DNA of 11,619 nt, from positions 1 to 11,619 of the forward strand of contig JAISZQ010000219.1 in NCBI GenBank assembly GCA_031269165.1. Reading direction: 5' to 3'. The notes under the pieces were generated by a model, which worked only from the letters and a program-made list of their open reading frames with translations, had not been told where the DNA came from and did not search any database. Made by a program: the position numbers and the translations under genes. The stretch is from Spirochaetaceae bacterium (GTDB lineage Bacteria; Spirochaetota; Spirochaetia; Treponematales; Breznakiellaceae). Positions 6,287 through 11,619 of the stretch are shown piece after piece (position 1 is the stretch's first letter; each line of letters opens with the position of its first letter).

Positions 6287-7546
6287 TTATTTCCAGTAAT
6301 CCGCGTAGGCTTTCACGGCTTCTTCGGGTTTGGTCTGGCCGAGGAAGGTTGACTGCATATATTTTTCATGCACCTGCGCCCATCCCGGATACTGCGAGGC
6401 CGTGTAGGGATAGTGTACCACCGCGTATTTTTTGGGATCGGCCATTGTTTTCGCCCACGCCTGATAAACACCCGAACTGAAATAGGGGTCTTGGGCATAA
6501 CTCGTGGTGTGAACCGGGAGGGCACCGTAGGACTTGTTGAAGGGGCCGTTCTGGGCCGCCGACGAGATGAACGCGATGAAATCCCATGCGGCATCCTTGT
6601 TTTTCGAGTATTCGGGGATACCAAAACCGGCAAAACCGGGCTCATAGTAGAAACTGCCCGACCGTCCGACCGGCATCGGGATAACCGTGTACTGTTCGCG
6701 GGAAAGGAGGCCGTCAACAACGGGAACCGCATCCGGGTCCTGCATCAGGAACGGGGTGGTGCCCGAAGCAAACGAGTTGATCTGCTCGTTGAAGCCCCAG
6801 TTGACTCCATCCTGCGGGACGGCGTTCTTGAAAAGATCGGCATACTGAGTGTAGGCAGCGAGATAGTCCGGGCTTGCAAACACGCTTGTCCCATTTTTCA
6901 ATTGGTAGAGATTGTCCGGGTTCACGTTGTTCACGTTCGACAGCACGAGAAGGTCGGCCTGGCGGAACGGATTGCCCTTGCCCCGGATGGTGAAGCCGTA
7001 CTGGTTCGCTTGCCGGTTTGTAATCTGTTTACACAACGCGAAAAGCTCGTCGAGCGTTTCCGGCATCTTGGTCACGCCGAGTTTATTCAACACGTCGGTA
7101 CGCACATAGAGTGCCGGGATATAGAAAAACTGCGGGATAAAGTAGGGTTTCCCTCCGGCGGCCTTAGCCATCTCCTGCGCGACCGGAAGAAGCGTTCCCG
7201 CCTCCGGCCATTTGGCGAGATAGGGGGTCAGGTCCGTGAGCCGTCCGTTGGTAACATGCTGGGACGCGGTAACGTCGCGGATTTCCACGATGTCCAGTGG
7301 TTCCTTCGCCGTAAGGCTCAAGGTCAGCTTGCTGTCCGCCTGTTCATAGGGCGGCGAGATGAGGTTGATCTTGACGTCGGGATGGGCCGCCTCGTATGCA
7401 GCGATGATACCCTTCAGCGTTTCGGTACGCGTCGGGCTCGTCATCACTTCCATAAAGTTCAACGTGATCCCTTTTTCCTTGCCTCCTCCGGCAAAGACCA
7501 GTGCCGCTACGGAAAGCAGCGCGATACAGACGATTAATTTTTTCAT
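6287..7546 (-). CDS. ABC importer extracellular solute-binding protein, family 1
   Basis: The 419-residue precursor starts MKKLIVCIALLSVAALVFAGGGKEKG: a basic start, a hydrophobic core and a VFA cleavage site near residue 19-20. There is no lipobox cysteine at the processing site, so signal peptidase I release into the periplasm is expected rather than lipidation. The mature part opens with ITLNFMEVMTSPTRTETLKG, a typical type 1 binding protein beta-strand and helix, and continues with DVKINLISPP, LDIVEIRDV, GKPYFIPQFF and AAWDFIAFIS, all usual for CUT1 carbohydrate-binding proteins. The ATG at 7546 is preferred over an in-frame upstream ATG because GAGGAG (7554-7559 region) lies about 7 nt before it. 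It captures substrate for the two permeases; the ligand is unknown but is probably a sugar or sugar conjugate. Confidence 0.95.
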   Translation of the reverse strand: MKKLIVCIALLSVAALVFAGGGKEKGITLNFMEVMTSPTRTETLKGIIAAYEAAHPDVKINLISPPYEQADSKLTLSLTAKEPLDIVEIRDVTASQHVTNGRLTDLTPYLAKWPEAGTLLPVAQEMAKAAGGKPYFIPQFFYIPALYVRTDVLNKLGVTKMPETLDELFALCKQITNRQANQYGFTIRGKGNPFRQADLLVLSNVNNVNPDNLYQLKNGTSVFASPDYLAAYTQYADLFKNAVPQDGVNWGFNEQINSFASGTTPFLMQDPDAVPVVDGLLSREQYTVIPMPVGRSGSFYYEPGFAGFGIPEYSKNKDAAWDFIAFISSAAQNGPFNKSYGALPVHTTSYAQDPYFSSGVYQAWAKTMADPKKYAVVHYPYTASQYPGWAQVHEKYMQSTFLGQTKPEEAVKAYADYWK

Positions 7547-7560
7547 AACGATTCTCCTCT

Positions 7561-7581
7561 TAGTGCTGTGCAACAGCACTA
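7561..7581. promoter_or_regulatory. Operator-like perfect palindrome in the importer leader
   Basis: TAGTGCTGT (7561-7569) and ACAGCACTA (7573-7581) are a perfect 9-bp inverted repeat around GCA. It lies between the predicted transcription start (about 7591) and the RBS of the binding protein gene. It could be a repressor operator, in the position expected for a sugar-responsive regulator, or a 5' mRNA hairpin. It is not a member of the REP family above. Confidence 0.5.
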
Positions 7582-7597
7582 TAAAATAATTTTGTTC

Positions 7598-7626
7598 AGT
7601 ATACCAGAAATAGCCGAATGTAACAA
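7598..7626 (-). promoter_or_regulatory. Promoter of the ABC importer operon
   Basis: On the minus strand TTGTTA (7621-7626) and TATACT (7598-7603) are separated by 17 bp. The predicted start near 7591 gives a leader of about 45 nt that contains the 7561-7581 palindrome and the RBS. It drives the binding protein and possibly the permeases and PLP enzyme. Confidence 0.7.
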
Positions 7627-7629
7627 GGG

Positions 7630-7869
7630 GCCGCAGTACATCGAAATTATTCTAACTCAAAAAAAGGCGTACATCAAAATAAAAATCTAACCAAAACAGA
7701 TTAAGTTGTTATAATACAAGAATTTAGGCAACGGGCTAATTCTATGCAGGGTAAAGAGTTACGAAATAGCGCAAAAGCGGTCAGAACCCTAAATAAGCAT
7801 AGATTAAGTCTAAGTTTAGACAGGAATTAGACTTACGTAGAGTTAGATTTTATTTCGATGTACTACGGC
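7630..7869. mobile_element. MITE-like element with terminal inverted repeats and internal stems
   Basis: The ends 7630-7658 and 7840-7869 are imperfect inverted repeats sharing the words GCCGYAGTACATCGAAAT and TCTAACTC. A second direct copy of the terminal word lies at 7669-7692. Between them an AT-rich stretch has nested stems: TCTATGC/GCATAGA (7741-7747, 7797-7803) with AGGGT/ACCCT inside, and TAAGTCTAA/TTAGACTTA (7805-7813, 7827-7835). There is no transposase. An extended -10, TGTTATAAT (7707-7715), on the plus strand could start a small RNA through both stems. The element ends 4 nt from the importer -35 box. It could be a miniature transposable element or a small RNA gene. Confidence 0.5.
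7707..7715 (+). promoter_or_regulatory. Extended -10 promoter inside the MITE-like element
   Basis: TG-T-TATAAT is a consensus extended -10 box that can work without a good -35 box, and none is visible at the right distance. Transcription from about 7722 would run through the paired segments 7741-7803 and 7805-7835. No clear T-run terminator follows, which weakens the small RNA reading. Confidence 0.35.
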
Positions 7870-7884
7870 AGATGAGGTCAGCAA

Positions 7885-8134
7885 TTCCCCTTTCAAAGGG
7901 AGAACGGCAAAAAGGGGGAAGTCTCCCCCTTCGCTCCGGTCTTCGCCCTCCGCTATCCCCCTCAACGGGACAAAACCATGCGGTGCATGGTTTTGTGGGC
8001 GTACCCCAAGCGTCCACGGATGGACGCAGGACTGAGTACGCCCCGGCCCGGAAGTCCGAAGCAGGACGCTGAGGGCTGTAGGGACCCCCGCAACGCCCCC
8101 ATCCCACGTTTCAGTCGCGGGCAAAGCCCGCGAC
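7885..8134. repeat. Block of consecutive strong palindromes (intergenic repeat mosaic)
   Basis: Successive hairpins are AAGGGGGA/TCCCCCTT (7912-7919, 7924-7931), CAAAACCATGC/GCATGGTTTTG (7971-7981, 7985-7995), GGGCGTAC/GTACGCCC (7997-8004, 8036-8043) enclosing GCGTCCA/TGGACGC (8010-8016, 8021-8027), and GTCGCGGGC/GCCCGCGAC (8114-8122, 8126-8134). Open frames on both strands cross the block but they have no RBS and mirror the palindromes, so I see no gene here. The pattern resembles composite intergenic repeats. Confidence 0.6.
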
Positions 8135-8290
8135 CGAATCACAGCGGAGGCTTGCATCTCGCAGGGTTTTTGAACGGGCTCTAAGACAAGCGTTGCCCCG
8201 CAACCTTTATAGTGCTTCTCCCAAAGGGCGTACTGCCCCGGCTTTATCGCAACAAACCATGCTTTTTTCACGTTTTTTGCGGGGCACCTC

Positions 8291-8319
8291 TTGACAAAGT
8301 TTTTCGCGTGTGGTATACC
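8291..8319 (+). promoter_or_regulatory. Strong promoter before the poly-C reading frame
   Basis: A perfect TTGACA (8291-8296), a 17-bp spacer and TATACC (8314-8319). The predicted start near 8326 gives a leader of about 46 nt with a hairpin CCCGGC/GCCGGG (8334-8339, 8346-8351) and the RBS AAAGG (8361-8365), 6 nt before an ATG at 8372. The complete set of signals argues that the frame starting there is really expressed. Confidence 0.75.
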
Positions 8320-8371
8320 TATATCCATGATTACCCGGCAACAGTGCCGGGGCATATAAGAAAGGCTGGTT

Positions 8372-8467
8372 ATGCAAAAAACGGTGTTGTTGCAGAATAA
8401 GTTCCTCGTGACCCCCTCCCTTATCGCGGGTGCCCCCCCCCCCCTCGAAGACATCTTAGACCAATAA
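8372..8467 (+). CDS. Short reading frame with internal C12 tract; OFF state of a putative phase-variable gene
   Basis: As sequenced, the frame encodes 31 residues, MQKTVLLQNKFLVTPSLIAG followed by a proline run and EDILDQ. A strong promoter (8291-8319) and RBS (8361-8365) precede it, so initiation is credible. Codons 21-25 are made of 12 consecutive C residues (8433-8444). With 13 or 10 C residues, translation would move into a frame that has no stop codon until TAG at 8905-8907, giving about 178 residues. With 11 it stops within a few codons. I recognise no domain in either version. It could alternatively be a leader peptide. If the tract length in the assembly is wrong, the gene may simply be intact. 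Confidence 0.5.
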   Translation: MQKTVLLQNKFLVTPSLIAGAPPPLEDILDQ

Positions 8468-8907
8468 TCACCCCTTTTGGAACCTTTTTAGGCCCTTTTC
8501 ACAGGGTTTTCCCGGCATCTTCCCTTTTCAATTATCCGCCGCCCATTCGCCCCAACAGGGCGTCGCGCGCGCCGGAATCAGCGCTCATAAACACAGCCGC
8601 CCTCCTCCTCAAAACCGTAAAAGAGGGGCGGCCCGTGGACGGCGTTCCGTTTTCGTCAGCCCCGGTCTCCTTATCCGGGGCGAGGAACGCCGTTCTTGAG
8701 CGCTGTTTCCGGCGCGCGCCCCCTTCGCGGAAAGGGAAAATGCCTCCGGCGGTTTGCCGCGGCCCCGCAAGCGAACGCTCGCGCGGTTCGCGGTTTTTGT
8801 CTGAGTATGAAGAGGTGCCCCGGAAACGGCGTTACTGCCTGGAAACCAGTGCCGTAACCGGGGCCGCGCTAAACGCGAAAGAAGCGGACCGCTTTCTTCG
8901 TGTTTAG
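8446..8907 (+). CDS. Open frame downstream of the poly-C tract (possible remainder of the phase-variable gene)
   Basis: This frame is free of stops from 8401 to 8904, unusual length for a noncoding stretch although the high GC content makes long open frames less telling. An internal GTG (8635) has no convincing RBS, so independent translation is unlikely. The product is Arg-, Pro- and Ala-rich in the middle, with ESALINTAALLLKTVKEGRP and a C-terminal LNAKEADRFLRV. No signal peptide, membrane segment or known motif is visible. The best reading is the distal part of the gene starting at 8372. A GC-rich noncoding spacer is the alternative. Confidence 0.35.
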   Translation, partial: RRHLRPIITPFGTFLGPFHRVFPASSLFNYPPPIRPNRASRAPESALINTAALLLKTVKEGRPVDGVPFSSAPVSLSGARNAVLERCFRRAPPSRKGKMPPAVCRGPASERSRGSRFLSEYEEVPRKRRYCLETSAVTGAALNAKEADRFLRV

Positions 8908-9004
8908 TCCTCTTTTTTATAAACGGGGGCCGGGCTCTTAACGGGCCCCGGCTTCCGGGCTGTCCCGTAGGGATCAGCTTATTTTATTTTTAGGAGGAAC
9001 TTTT

Positions 9005-10237
9005 ATGAATAAAAAGTTCTTTATTATCGGTTTGACCGCCCTTCTGGGCGTGTCATTATTCTTACTGGGTTGCCCGCCGGAAGCGGATGACAATCCTCCC
9101 GGGGGCAACTGGTACGACGCGCTGGGCAGCGGCTTCAGCGAAGTGGGCAACACCGTTACGGTAACAGGCGATGTGCCGCTGAACAAGCCGCTGACCATTC
9201 CTGCGGGCAAGACGCTCAAGATCGAGTCGGGCGGAACGCTTACCGTCGTCAGCGGCGGGTCGATCGTGGTGGACGGGGGCGTGGGTCTTGAGGTTGAAGC
9301 GGGCGTGGCACTGGCCGTCGAGAACGGCGGGTCGCTCACGGCGACGGCGGCAACCGGCGTGACGGTCGCTACGGGCGCGGCGCTGGTTGTTGACACGGGC
9401 GCAACGGTTACCGTGAATAACCACACGGTTCCGCCGGGCGCGTATGCGGGGATAACGGATGTGTCCGGGGGACAGCCGACGAGTCTGAATGCCGCGCTGG
9501 TTGCGGCGTTGGGCAGTACCAACGTATCGGCTACCGACGCGACGACGGTTACGCTGACAGGGACCCCGACGATTTCCGGTAATACGGTTATGGTTCCCTT
9601 TGGCGTAACGCTCGCTGTTAGTAATAGCGTAACACTCACCATTGACAGTGAGAAGACGTTCACCGTGACAGGCGCGATTGAGGTGGCCGAAGGCGGCGAG
9701 ATCACGGTGGTCAGCGGCGGCACGCTCGCGGTAGCGGGTACGCTTGAGGTAGCGGGTACACTCACCATACCGGATACAGGCGAGGTTGTGGTGGAAAGTG
9801 GGGGCGAATACGTCCTTGGAGCCGATGCAAACGGTACGAATGCGGGCACGATCACCATCGAGTCAGGCGCCTCGACCTGGAGCCAAGGCGGCACTATCGC
9901 GGGGGAAGGCGTGAACGTCATTCAAAAGGGCGGCAAGGCGTATCTCAGCGAGACCGATGATGTTACTACTAGAATCTATATGATCGGTGACGCAGATGTG
10001 ACCGCAGGCACGGATGCTTACAACGCCGCGCCGATAATCTGGCTTGACGATGGCGCGGAACTCACCTTTAACGACACGACGTATAGGCTCGATGGCGAAG
10101 CGACGCTCAACGGCATATCAAACGGGACCGACAATGTCTTCTCTCTTGGCGCCTTGCAGACGCTGACGATTGGAGCAAACAGCACGCTTATTATCCCCAC
10201 CAGAGCAGTATCGGAGGCACGGCATTTTTGCACATAG
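9005..10237 (+). CDS. Repetitive beta-solenoid-like surface lipoprotein (N-terminal part, frameshifted)
   Basis: AGGAGG (8992-8997) lies 7 nt before the ATG. The first 23 residues end in FLLGC, a clear lipobox with lipidation expected at Cys23, followed by PPEADDNPPGG, a polar linker. From about residue 55 there are repeated short strands separated by Gly pairs, such as GGTLTVVSGGSIVVDGG and TLAVAGTLEVAGTL, the pattern of a parallel beta-helix or adhesin-like surface protein. A middle segment (about 140-190) is less regular. The frame as sequenced ends after IIPTRAVSEARHFCT; the last 11 residues look out of frame. Adding one base near 10195-10201 continues smoothly into the frame ending at 10491, for a total of about 495 residues. 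Ligand and exact location (outer membrane surface or periplasm) are not shown. Confidence 0.8.
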   Translation: MNKKFFIIGLTALLGVSLFLLGCPPEADDNPPGGNWYDALGSGFSEVGNTVTVTGDVPLNKPLTIPAGKTLKIESGGTLTVVSGGSIVVDGGVGLEVEAGVALAVENGGSLTATAATGVTVATGAALVVDTGATVTVNNHTVPPGAYAGITDVSGGQPTSLNAALVAALGSTNVSATDATTVTLTGTPTISGNTVMVPFGVTLAVSNSVTLTIDSEKTFTVTGAIEVAEGGEITVVSGGTLAVAGTLEVAGTLTIPDTGEVVVESGGEYVLGADANGTNAGTITIESGASTWSQGGTIAGEGVNVIQKGGKAYLSETDDVTTRIYMIGDADVTAGTDAYNAAPIIWLDDGAELTFNDTTYRLDGEATLNGISNGTDNVFSLGALQTLTIGANSTLIIPTRAVSEARHFCT

Positions 10238-10491
10238 TGGCTAACGACAGTGACACTTTCCACATATTAGGCGAGACCGAAGCCCAGATTGTTCTTGATC
10301 CGAAGGCTGTTATCTACTTCTATGTGGACGATGCCCGGGTCACCGGTGATATCGGTAGCAAAACGTGGAACAATTTCTACAGCGACAGCAACAACAAGGA
10401 AACGGCTAACGGTTTGAAAAACGAAACCTATGTCTGGGCAACCAACCTCGGAACCGGGGATGACGAATCCGGCTGGGTGAGGGAAGGGTAG
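10201..10491 (+). pseudogene. C-terminal part of the lipoprotein, displaced by a frameshift
   Basis: This frame reads QSSIGGTAFLHIVANDSD and then TFHILGETEAQIVLDPKAV, a natural continuation of the beta-rich lipoprotein, and finishes with WVREG before TAG. It lacks its own start signal; the first possible start, TTG at 10228, has no RBS. The break lies near the CCCC run at 10195-10198, where one missing base explains it. It may be a sequencing error, a true mutation or a reversible slip. The strong terminator 50 nt downstream fits a single gene of which this is the end. Confidence 0.7.
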
Positions 10492-10542
10492 CCCTAACGT
10501 GTCCCCCGGCGCACGGGCAAACAAGTTTGCCTTAGCCGAGGA

Positions 10543-10586
10543 AGCCCTCCGCCGAACGGGACCCCGTTTGGCGGGGGGCTTTTTTT
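10543..10586 (+). terminator. Strong rho-independent terminator of the lipoprotein gene
   Basis: A stem of 17 bp with two G-T pairs (10543-10559 with 10564-10580), a 4-nt loop and a run of seven T residues (10580-10586). A smaller hairpin GGCAAAC/GTTTGCC (10516-10522, 10525-10531) precedes it. It closes the transcript before the tandem array, so the array is probably not part of the lipoprotein mRNA. Confidence 0.93.
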
Positions 10587-10598
10587 CTGAGCGGCCCC

Positions 10599-11430
10599 GC
10601 ATTGGTATTGCTCTCTCCGCCGATTGCCGCTCGCTCAACAGTACCCGCCCAAAGGCGTGCTCGTTGGTGTGGCAATCCCCATCGGCAACCGATTTCTAAA
10701 CAGTACCCGCCCAAAGGAGGCGTGCCGTTTGGTGTGGCAATCTCCATCGGCAACCGATTTCTAAACAGTACCCGTCCAAAGGAGGCGTGCCGTTTGGCGC
10801 GGCAATCCCCAGTCGGCAACCGATTTCTAAACGGCACCCGCCCGAAGGAGGCGTGCTGTTTGGTGTGGCAATCCCCATCGGCAACCGATTTCTAAACGGC
10901 ACCCGCCCAAAGGAGGCGCGCTCATTGGTGTTGCTATCCCTATTGGCAACTGATTTCTAAACAGTACCTGCCCAGAGGCGTGCTCGTTGGTGTTGCTATC
11001 CCCAGTTGGCAACCGATTTCTAAACGGTACCCGTCCAGAGGAGGCGTGCTGTTTGGTGTAGCAATCCCCATCGGCAACCGATTTCTAAACGGTACCCGCC
11101 CAAAGGAGGCGTGCTGTTTGGTGCGGCAATCCCCATCGGCAACCGATTTCTAAACGGTACCCGCCCAAAGGAGGCGTGCCGTTTGGTGTTGCTATCCCCA
11201 TCGGCGGCCGATTTCTAAACGGTACCCGTCCAAAGGAGGCGCGCTCGTTGGTGTGGCAATCCCCATCGGCAACCGATTTCTGAACGGTACCCGCCCGAAG
11301 GAGGCGCGCTGTTTGATGCGGCAACCTCCATCGGCAACCGATTTCTAAACGGCACCCGCCCAGAGGAGGCGTGCTGTTTGGTGTGGCAATCCCCATCGAC
11401 AGCCGCTATCTAAACAGTACCCGCCCCCGT
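10599..11430. repeat. Tandem array of 65-bp units (minisatellite), about 12 copies
   Basis: The landmark GGTACCC/CAGTACCC/GGCACCC recurs at 10641, 10703, 10768, 10834, 10899, 10964, 11027, 11092, 11157, 11222, 11287, 11352 and 11417, so periods are mostly 65 bp with two shorter (62 and 63). The first copy is preceded by a decayed unit from about 10599. Each unit has an AGGAGG or AGAGGAGG-like word, GGTGTGGCAATCCCC or a GTTGCTATCCCC variant, and a small inverted repeat ATCGG-CAA-CCGAT. The period is not a multiple of three, so reading frames rotate and every third unit places TAA in frame. The open frames across it are therefore not genes. There are no unique spacers, so it is not a CRISPR array. 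Confidence 0.93.
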
Positions 11431-11432
11431 CC

Positions 11433-11474
11433 GTCATTGTGAGCGAGCGGCACATTGCCGAGCGAAGCAATCCA
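11433..11474. repeat. Dispersed GTCATTGNGAGC...GCGAAGCAATCC palindromic repeat
   Basis: The words GTCATTGTGAGCGAGC and GAGCGAAGCAATCC flank CGGCACATTGCCG. ATTG (11436-11439) faces CAAT (11468-11471) and CGG faces CCG inside. From general knowledge, sequences of this kind are scattered through the intergenic DNA of many unrelated bacteria. It marks the right end of the minisatellite. Confidence 0.55.
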
Positions 11475-11619
11475 ATGGGAAGGCCGCTTCGTCTAGGAGG
11501 CTGTGGGACTTAGCAAAAAATTAGAAATAATACACGAAAATACGAATTTTAACCTAATCAAAATACTAACAATGGCTTATTTATCATAGTTTTTGCACTA
11601 TTTTCTGCGAAAAAAAGTG
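11475..11619. other. AT-rich noncoding end of the window
   Basis: No open frame with start signals is visible. A GGAGGCTGTGGGACTTAG stretch (11497-11514) begins like the REP family (GAGGCTGT) but the rest does not match. The remainder is A/T-rich, with the look of a promoter region for a gene beyond the window, but I cannot name a convincing -35/-10 pair. Confidence 0.4.

Noticed and set aside
6368..7537. Long plus-strand open frame of 389 codons
   Set aside because: It is antisense to the well-supported binding protein gene, and its sequence (rich in Arg, Val and His) has no family features.
7843..8454. Minus-strand open frame of 203 codons across the noncoding region
   Set aside because: It runs through the palindrome block and the inverted repeat of the MITE-like element, has no RBS, and its start lies just upstream of the homopolymer. 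The protein has no family-like feature.
8918..8923. TATAAA as a separate -10 box for the lipoprotein
   Set aside because: The best -35 candidate (TTCTTC, 18 bp upstream) is poor. The gene may be read from 8291 instead; I leave its promoter undefined.
8974..9921. Minus-strand open frame of 315 codons opposite the lipoprotein
   Set aside because: It is rich in Pro, Ser, Thr and Val because it mirrors the Gly-rich repeats of the sense strand, and there is no RBS.
10602..11396. Several open frames within the 65-bp array, on both strands
   Set aside because: The period of 65 bp rotates the frame, giving the same short peptides in all frames; no independent start signals beyond the repeated AGGAGG.
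10599..11430. CRISPR array
   Set aside because: The whole 65-bp unit is repeated with scattered substitutions. There are no unique spacers and no cas gene nearby.

Overview
The window looks like chromosomal DNA of a moderately GC-rich spirochaete, most likely a Treponema-type (gut-associated) lineage. That is an inference from protein style: a binding protein whose signal peptide ends VFA-GGGKEK, a lipoprotein with an LLGC lipobox, a cytidylate-kinase-like protein fused to a BON-like domain, and abundant palindromic intergenic repeats. No rRNA or marker gene is present to prove it.

Layout. 1-337: noncoding, with a repeat palindrome, a nested inverted repeat and a rho-independent terminator of a gene outside the window. 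338-1171 (+): cytidylate-kinase-like protein with a degenerate P-loop, probably leaderless. 1207-2778 (-): nicotinate phosphoribosyltransferase followed after 7 nt by tRNA-Arg(UCG). 2957-7546 (-): a carbohydrate-type ABC importer (binding protein, two permeases, no ATPase) and a Cys/Met-metabolism PLP enzyme. The two permeases overlap by 4 nt and the PLP gene starts 7 nt after the second. The binding protein is separated from the permeases by 416 bp less the coding ends, that is a 321-nt gap full of hairpins. 7547-8290: noncoding, with the importer promoter, an operator-like palindrome, a MITE-like element of about 240 bp and a chain of strong palindromes. 8291-8907 (+): a promoter, an RBS and a short reading frame that runs into a run of 12 C residues; a one-base change in the tract would open a frame to 8907. 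9005-10491 (+): a repetitive beta-solenoid-like lipoprotein with a frameshift near 10195-10201, closed by a very strong terminator. 10599-11430: a tandem array of 65-bp units. 11433-11474: a copy of a dispersed palindromic repeat, followed by AT-rich DNA without a visible gene.

How it fits together. The left two thirds is housekeeping and nutrient uptake: NAD salvage, a tRNA, sugar or oligosaccharide-type uptake, and thiol amino acid metabolism. The right third looks like a surface-variation locus: a homopolymer-controlled reading frame, a repetitive lipoprotein caught in a frameshifted state, and a minisatellite. A recurrent palindrome with two mutually exclusive hairpins sits at gene ends across the left part of the window and is the main repeat family here.
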